A program made the position numbers and the translations under genes. Below the pieces are notes generated by a model, which ran no database searches, was not told the origin of the DNA, and saw only the letters and a list, made by a program, of their open reading frames with translations. A DNA stretch of 18,495 bases from NCBI GenBank assembly GCA_002308515.1, contig DBVN01000038.1, positions 3,201 to 21,695 on the forward strand, read 5' to 3'. This stretch comes from Verrucomicrobia bacterium UBA1263. Lineage in GTDB: Bacteria; Verrucomicrobiota; Verrucomicrobiia; Limisphaerales; UBA1412. Of this stretch, positions 14,422-18,495 are shown piece by piece (within the stretch, counting starts at the first letter, position 1; each line of letters starts with the position of its first letter).

Positions 14422-16092
14422 CTAATCTGTAATGGAGACCTTGCTGCTGTGAATACGATAATTTTCTTTGCAGCCTAAAATCTTGTTGTGCTTCAAAACG
14501 ACATCCCGCGCATTCCCGACATAAATGCCGCACAATCCCGGATCACCTTTGATCACATTGTTTTCAATGGTGATGTTTTTGTGAAGATAAGTCGCCTCGG
14601 TATCTTTCGCGTCAATGATGACCGCGATGCCCGAAGCGTTCCCCTGACGGCCTGTACCGCGTCCGCAGCCGGTGATGATGTTGTCACGGATGATGACATT
14701 CTCAGCATGACTGCCTTCCTGCCACCAGGATTCCGCGCCTACATGAATGCCGGTGCCGGTGCTATTTCGGAAGACATTATTTTGGATCAGCACATTTCTG
14801 GTTTTGACCAGCACGGCACGGGCCAGATGGCTGTTCACAGTGGAGTTGACAAATTCCAGCCGCGGCAGTTTGGAAATGTTCATCAGGAAATATTTTCCCG
14901 CGGCATCCTCCGGCAGTTTTTCAGTGAATGTCACATCCCAGTATTTGTTTGGGATGGTATGCTCTGTTCCGACTACAGTGAAGGTTGCGACCGGCTTCAG
15001 TGTATCCGTTTCCACCAGTTCCATCACATCACCCTTATCGGGCAGATCCGCGACCTGTGCGTGGGTAAAAGCCTGATGCGTGATCCCCAGCCGCGCTTTC
15101 TCGCCGTTCACTTCCATGATCGTCTGATAATATCCGTGAACATTTGTCGCATCATCCTGATGTCCCTGGAATTTGCATCCGTCAAAGCGGATCGTTCCGC
15201 TGCAGGAGGCAAAGTGCGTGGCATCCGTATTGGATGAAAGAATGTGTCCTTCGCTCGGAACAACGGACAGGCGGTTCATCGTAATGTCACGGCTGAGGAA
15301 TCCCACGATGCCCATTCCCGGCTGAGCGTGAATAGTGACATCGTTCAGAGTGACCTGTGAGCTTCTCAAAATCAGAATAGCCGGACGGAAGTGGAAACTG
15401 TGGATGACACCGATCCCAGCTCCCAGAAGCGATTTGTTGATCTTGGTTTTGAAACGGACTTTTTTCCCTTCGACCTTTTCGATTTCCGGATAATAAACCG
15501 GGTTGGGCCACATCCGGTCCTCGTCTTTCTGCCAGAAGATGGCACGCAGGAAAGGTGTTTTTTCTGTCAGTTCCCGTTCATCATTGAAGACAGCCTCGAA
15601 CGCTTCATCTTCCACGGCGGTGATTTCACCATCGGAGAACGGTTTGTTTTTGTAGTCAATGGTCAGTCCCTTGATAGTGATATTTTCGCAGTTATCCAGC
15701 GAGATCGGTTCCATCCAGCCTTCGCACATCAGTGTCGCGCCTTTGGCTTCGATAGTCAGATTTTTTGTTCCTGTAAAATCCAGACCTTTGGCGTAGGGAT
15801 AATAAGCTGTATAGATGATCGGTTCCGTGCTGCGTCCCATTTTGCTGCTCATCGCGTCTTGTTCCAATTGGACAGCGGCTTCATCCCGCAGACGATAAAC
15901 ACCAGCCGGGATCTCCAGCACTGTGTTCGGGTTTTCTTTGCAGAACTGCACAGCCTTGCGCAGGGCTTCCGTGTCGTCTATGCCGTCATCCGGCAGCGCT
16001 CCGAGACTGGCGACATTCAGTGTCTCTGCCTGCATGGGAGCTGTTCCGCAGAGAGCCGTCAACGCGGCAAAAAGGATATATTTTTTGAACAT
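14422..16092 (-). CDS. Secreted right-handed beta-helix protein, GH110-like alpha-1,3-galactosidase candidate
   Basis: 556 residues with a signal peptide (1-22, MFKKYILFAALTALCGTAPMQA). The start of the mature chain (LNVASLGALPDDGIDDTEALRKAV) is typical of pectate-lyase-like beta-helix enzymes. Many short beta-helix turns follow (NITIKGLTID, VTLNDVTIH, NVLIQNNVFRNS, NITIENNVIKG). The central region TDATHFASC ... GHQDDATNVHG resembles the active site of GH110 enzymes, which remove terminal alpha-1,3-galactose. Asp290, Asp313 and Asp314 have the spacing I associate with the GH110 acidic triad; this is from memory and was not checked by alignment. Other beta-helix carbohydrate-active families are the main alternative. 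It starts 13 bases after the upstream glycosidase stop and is followed by ruvX after another 13. Confidence 0.75.
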   Translation of the reverse strand: MFKKYILFAALTALCGTAPMQAETLNVASLGALPDDGIDDTEALRKAVQFCKENPNTVLEIPAGVYRLRDEAAVQLEQDAMSSKMGRSTEPIIYTAYYPYAKGLDFTGTKNLTIEAKGATLMCEGWMEPISLDNCENITIKGLTIDYKNKPFSDGEITAVEDEAFEAVFNDERELTEKTPFLRAIFWQKDEDRMWPNPVYYPEIEKVEGKKVRFKTKINKSLLGAGIGVIHSFHFRPAILILRSSQVTLNDVTIHAQPGMGIVGFLSRDITMNRLSVVPSEGHILSSNTDATHFASCSGTIRFDGCKFQGHQDDATNVHGYYQTIMEVNGEKARLGITHQAFTHAQVADLPDKGDVMELVETDTLKPVATFTVVGTEHTIPNKYWDVTFTEKLPEDAAGKYFLMNISKLPRLEFVNSTVNSHLARAVLVKTRNVLIQNNVFRNSTGTGIHVGAESWWQEGSHAENVIIRDNIITGCGRGTGRQGNASGIAVIIDAKDTEATYLHKNITIENNVIKGDPGLCGIYVGNARDVVLKHNKILGCKENYRIHSSKVSITD

Positions 16093-16105
16093 GTTTTTCC
16101 TTTGG

Positions 16106-18142
16106 TTAGAGCTTGATGGTCACTGTGGAATCAATATCCGTTGTTTCGGAGAAGATCGCTTTTCCGTTTTGAGTCACAGTGATTTTTTGTGTCTTTTCAT
16201 CTATACGCTGCACCTGGATATCCAGATCCGTGTTGAACGCGCGGATATGTTTCAGGGACATTTGATCCCAGTTTGACGGCAGACGCGGTGTCAGTGTGAA
16301 GGACTTCAACCCGATAGGACGGATCCCGAAAAGTCCTTCCGTAAAGATGCGGCAGTAGAGACCGCTTTCGGCGGACAGATGACGCTGACTTCCTTCCGGC
16401 CAGGCTTCCACCGGGTAGGGCACATGCTCACCGAGCAGACGTGTCTTGGAATAGTATTTCAGATAATCCATCACCTTTTCCGTTTCGCCAACGGTCAGGA
16501 TGCCGCGCATGGCATACAGTGTGGAGCGATCCCAAAAAGTCTTGCTCCCGGCCTGTGTCAGGATGCCGTTCTTGGACCACAATCTCGGTGAAAAGAGAGC
16601 GGCGATCGTTCCGTCTTTACGCTCAGTGATGCCCACACACAGCGGCATACAGATCCAGGAACGCAGCACGTCATTTCCGTCATAGTATTGATATGTGTCA
16701 AAGCCTTCCACCTTGGCGGCAAAATAGCGGTCAATAGCTTTGCGCAGATCGGCGGCCTGGGCGCGATAGGTCTGAGCGGTCTCTGTCGGTTTGCCCAGAT
16801 CTTCCGCCAGATAGGCCGCTGAAAGCAGCGCGTCATAGTAGAGAGTCGATGTGCAGAGGTTCGCCTTGCCAGCCGGGAAACGCCCCTCCAGTTCATCGGA
16901 ATCAGATTGGACGACTCCCGCGTCATTTAGTTTGCGGTGGCAGTATTCCAGACACCATTCAATGAGCGGCCAAAGCTCCTTCGCTTTTTCTTTGTCGCCC
17001 AATGTGAGCGCGTAGCGGCTGGCACCGTAGGCGATCATAGCACCGTCACCACGGTCACCGGCTCCGTTCCAGATGTCATCACCTTCCGCGATGATGGAGG
17101 AGGGGATCGGTTTGAAATCATCATTCATGAACCGGGCAAAATGCTTATAGGAAACCATGGCTGATTCGTTGCCCACGGGATAGCCCAGATAGGGGAAGAA
17201 CGGGTTCACATACTCGGCCTGATCATTTGCCCAGATAGCCGCATAGTAGGATTCACCGCCGGGTCCGTGCAGAAAACCGCCTTTTGTCTCAAAGATGCTT
17301 TCTGAGGCGCGGATCTTGGCGAAACGGAACATCGTGTTCAGCACGTCATCCGGTGTATCCAGCACCAGATTGTCAGAGAACGCGCGGATCAGTTCTTTCC
17401 GTTTTTCCAGCTCTTGTTTGACATCCTCGACGGCCTCAGTTTTTGTGAGTCTGCTGTCAAAACCATTATCGTTTTTTATTTCATCTTTTTTATAACCGGT
17501 GATCGTCACGAAGAAATTCACTTCCTGATCTTTTTCCAGAATAGTGGTACCGCCGGTCTGCCGGACGATCAGCGAGTAACTGCCGTAAACACCTTCCTTT
17601 TCCGGAGTAGAGATCATGGAAAGCGAGTGAGGAAGCTCCACGCGCATATTTCGTCCGGATGTGTTTTTGATGGTGTAGTATTCGCAAAATGCCGGCTTAT
17701 CCACAGAGGGGAACAGTTCCCGTGTCAGATGGATCCCGTTAGAGAAATCGCTCTCCACGGTCATGATCCCATCCAGCTGGATGGATCTGACTTTTTCATT
17801 TTTCAGTGACGAATTGTTGATCAATATTTTGGAGGTGACATCTTCACCCATGCGCCGCATCAGGCTGGCGTGCGTGTTGTTGGGGATCGTGCGCAGCAGC
17901 GGCCAGACCATCCCGCGTTCTAAATAGAAACCGCCTTTCTCATTGATGCCGTAGCGCAGAACAGTCGCGACTTTGCGTCCGGCCATCTCGATATGGTCGT
18001 AGTGAGGCAAAGCGCTTTTGTCCGCCTGCCAGCGGATACTTTGATCCGCGTTGATGCTCCAGCGGCTGGGCTGATCTTCTGCCGTCAAAGCGGTACACCA
18101 TCCGGCCGTCAGCAAGGCCAGGATCAAGAACATTTTTTTCAT
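16106..18142 (-). CDS. Secreted (alpha/alpha)6 six-hairpin glycosidase, family unassigned
   Basis: 678 residues with a signal peptide (1-21, MFLILALLTAGWCTALTA core). Residues about 25-235 look like an N-terminal beta-sandwich (ESDFSNGIHLTRELFPSVDKPAF, then NTSGRNMRVELP). Residues about 270-620 are an alpha-helical toroid of the six-hairpin glycosidase superfamily, with WANDQAEY (304-311), EGDDIWNGAGDRGDGAMI (353-370) and DELEGRF (416-422) as conserved-looking acidic motifs. A C-terminal beta region (SFTLTPRLPSNWDQMSLKHIRAFNTDLDI) is common after such barrels. Candidate acid/base residues are Asp307, Glu310, Glu353, Asp416 and Glu417; I cannot choose between them. I cannot assign a CAZy family; relatives would be in the GH37/GH63/GH78/GH95 structural group. 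It is the first gene of the operon with the GH110-like gene and ruvX, downstream of two hairpins. Confidence 0.75.
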   Translation of the reverse strand: MKKMFLILALLTAGWCTALTAEDQPSRWSINADQSIRWQADKSALPHYDHIEMAGRKVATVLRYGINEKGGFYLERGMVWPLLRTIPNNTHASLMRRMGEDVTSKILINNSSLKNEKVRSIQLDGIMTVESDFSNGIHLTRELFPSVDKPAFCEYYTIKNTSGRNMRVELPHSLSMISTPEKEGVYGSYSLIVRQTGGTTILEKDQEVNFFVTITGYKKDEIKNDNGFDSRLTKTEAVEDVKQELEKRKELIRAFSDNLVLDTPDDVLNTMFRFAKIRASESIFETKGGFLHGPGGESYYAAIWANDQAEYVNPFFPYLGYPVGNESAMVSYKHFARFMNDDFKPIPSSIIAEGDDIWNGAGDRGDGAMIAYGASRYALTLGDKEKAKELWPLIEWCLEYCHRKLNDAGVVQSDSDELEGRFPAGKANLCTSTLYYDALLSAAYLAEDLGKPTETAQTYRAQAADLRKAIDRYFAAKVEGFDTYQYYDGNDVLRSWICMPLCVGITERKDGTIAALFSPRLWSKNGILTQAGSKTFWDRSTLYAMRGILTVGETEKVMDYLKYYSKTRLLGEHVPYPVEAWPEGSQRHLSAESGLYCRIFTEGLFGIRPIGLKSFTLTPRLPSNWDQMSLKHIRAFNTDLDIQVQRIDEKTQKITVTQNGKAIFSETTDIDSTVTIKL

Positions 18143-18166
18143 AACTTATTCTTTATCAATATTACT

Positions 18167-18203
18167 AAATAAAACTGCCGCGAAAGAGAAAACTCTCGCG
18201 GCA
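18167..18203 (-). terminator. Intrinsic terminator after the DUF4126 gene
   Basis: TGCCGCGA (18176-18183) pairs perfectly with TCGCGGCA (18196-18203). GAG/CTC (18186-18188 with 18193-18195) extends the stem past a two-A bulge around an AAAA loop. Read on the - strand the stem is followed by GTTTTATTT. It lies about 60 bases past the DUF4126 stop, and only about 33 bases before the ATG of the glycosidase at 18142. Confidence 0.65.
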
Positions 18204-18221
18204 AAAATTCTTTGATTTTTT

Positions 18222-18251
18222 ACGCTTTGGCCAATGACCAAAGCGTGTTTT
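18222..18251. terminator. Second hairpin between the DUF4126 and glycosidase genes
   Basis: ACGCTTTGG (18222-18230) pairs perfectly with CCAAAGCGT (18238-18246) around a seven-base loop. On the + strand it is followed by GTTTTTC; on the - strand by a run of A, so it is not a standard terminator for the - strand genes. It could end + strand transcription or stabilise the 3' end of the DUF4126 transcript. Confidence 0.45.
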
Positions 18252-18263
18252 TCAATAAAAGAC

Positions 18264-18495
18264 TTAAAGCAGCGTAAGCAGTCCCACTCCCGCTGCCGCC
18301 AGGACTTCACCTGTGGACACGACCCAGTTTCCTGTGCCCAGACTGGGTGCGGAAACAGCGGCTCTCAGCAATGCCTTTCCGACATGGGCCACAGAAGCGG
18401 CACCGCCGCCGGCGATGATCGCCAGTGTCCATTTCATCAGCGGGGAAATATCTACAAACAAAGCGGCCGCGACGATCGTTCCGGCTGTAGCCGCG
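18264..18495 (-). CDS. DUF4126 membrane protein (N-terminus outside the window)
   Basis: The frame runs off the right edge, so only the last 76 residues are seen. The visible part, with SPLMKWTLAIIAGGGAA and a closing GTGNWVVSTGEVLAAAGVGLLTLL, matches the conserved C-terminal half of DUF4126, a family of small multi-helix inner-membrane proteins of unknown function. A TTG at 18459-18461 could be read as a start, but the frame continues upstream with DUF4126-like hydrophobic residues (ATAGTIVAAALFVDI), so the gene is longer. Two hairpins follow its stop, so it is probably transcribed separately from the glycosidase operon. Confidence 0.8.
   Translation of the reverse strand, partial: AATAGTIVAAALFVDISPLMKWTLAIIAGGGAASVAHVGKALLRAAVSAPSLGTGNWVVSTGEVLAAAGVGLLTLL

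Noticed and set aside
14488..15237. A 249-codon + strand frame opposite the GH110-like gene, and a similar one at 15391-16116
   Set aside because: Both are antisense to a signal-peptide-bearing beta-helix protein with clear repeats and have no supporting features.

Overview
The window looks like a chromosomal segment of a Gram-negative bacterium of the PVC group. A gut- or polysaccharide-associated Lentisphaerota/Victivallales-type genome is the best guess, with Planctomycetota, Kiritimatiellota or Bacteroidota less likely. The evidence is the mix of families: a secreted bacterial tricorn protease, GYF_2+DUF4190 and DUF2752 membrane proteins, DUF4126, a GH78 rhamnosidase joined to a WbsX/GH99-like domain, and a GH110-like beta-helix protein, most with classical signal peptides. 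The assignment rests on family content alone and is an inference.

Layout. Positions 1-40 hold the tail of a gene on the + strand. Positions 217-1552 are AT-rich and hold lineage-specific secreted or membrane proteins that look eroded: one gene is cut by an in-frame TAA, and a small secreted ORF has no ordinary start codon. A large tricorn protease follows (1829-5116, +), then a hairpin, then three small membrane-protein genes (GYF_2/DUF4190, DUF2752, and a three-helix protein with two BamE/SmpA-like repeats). An AlbA_2 (Schlafen-type) DNA-binding/GHKL ATPase protein comes next (6995-8752). Base composition becomes AT-rich at about 6160 and returns to moderate GC at about 8800, so the BamE-like and AlbA_2 genes form a distinct island. 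A 1288-residue GH78 + GH99-like fusion (8787-12653) follows, with rmuC only 8 bases behind it.

From 13992 onward every gene is on the - strand. Reading leftward they are a DUF4126 membrane protein (cut by the window edge), a pair of hairpins, an (alpha/alpha)6 glycosidase, a GH110-like beta-helix glycosidase, and ruvX. The two glycosidases and ruvX are separated by 13-base gaps and form an operon. ruvX and rmuC converge with one base between their stop codons. A good - strand intrinsic terminator lies inside the 3' coding end of rmuC.

Working together: the two glycosidases and the GH78/GH99 fusion are all exported and together suggest cleavage of rhamnose- and alpha-galactose-containing glycans (inference). 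The tricorn protease would degrade peptides in the periplasm. rmuC and ruvX are conserved DNA-recombination/repair genes riding at the 3' ends of glycosidase transcripts. No tRNA, rRNA, CRISPR array or insertion sequence was seen. No intergenic stretch exceeds 300 bases; the longest, 1553-1828, shows nothing convincing. I see no clear undescribed multi-gene system. The most unusual signals are the GH78-GH99 fusion, the terminator embedded in rmuC, the stop-interrupted gene with competing hairpins, and the heptapeptide coding repeat in the AlbA_2 gene.
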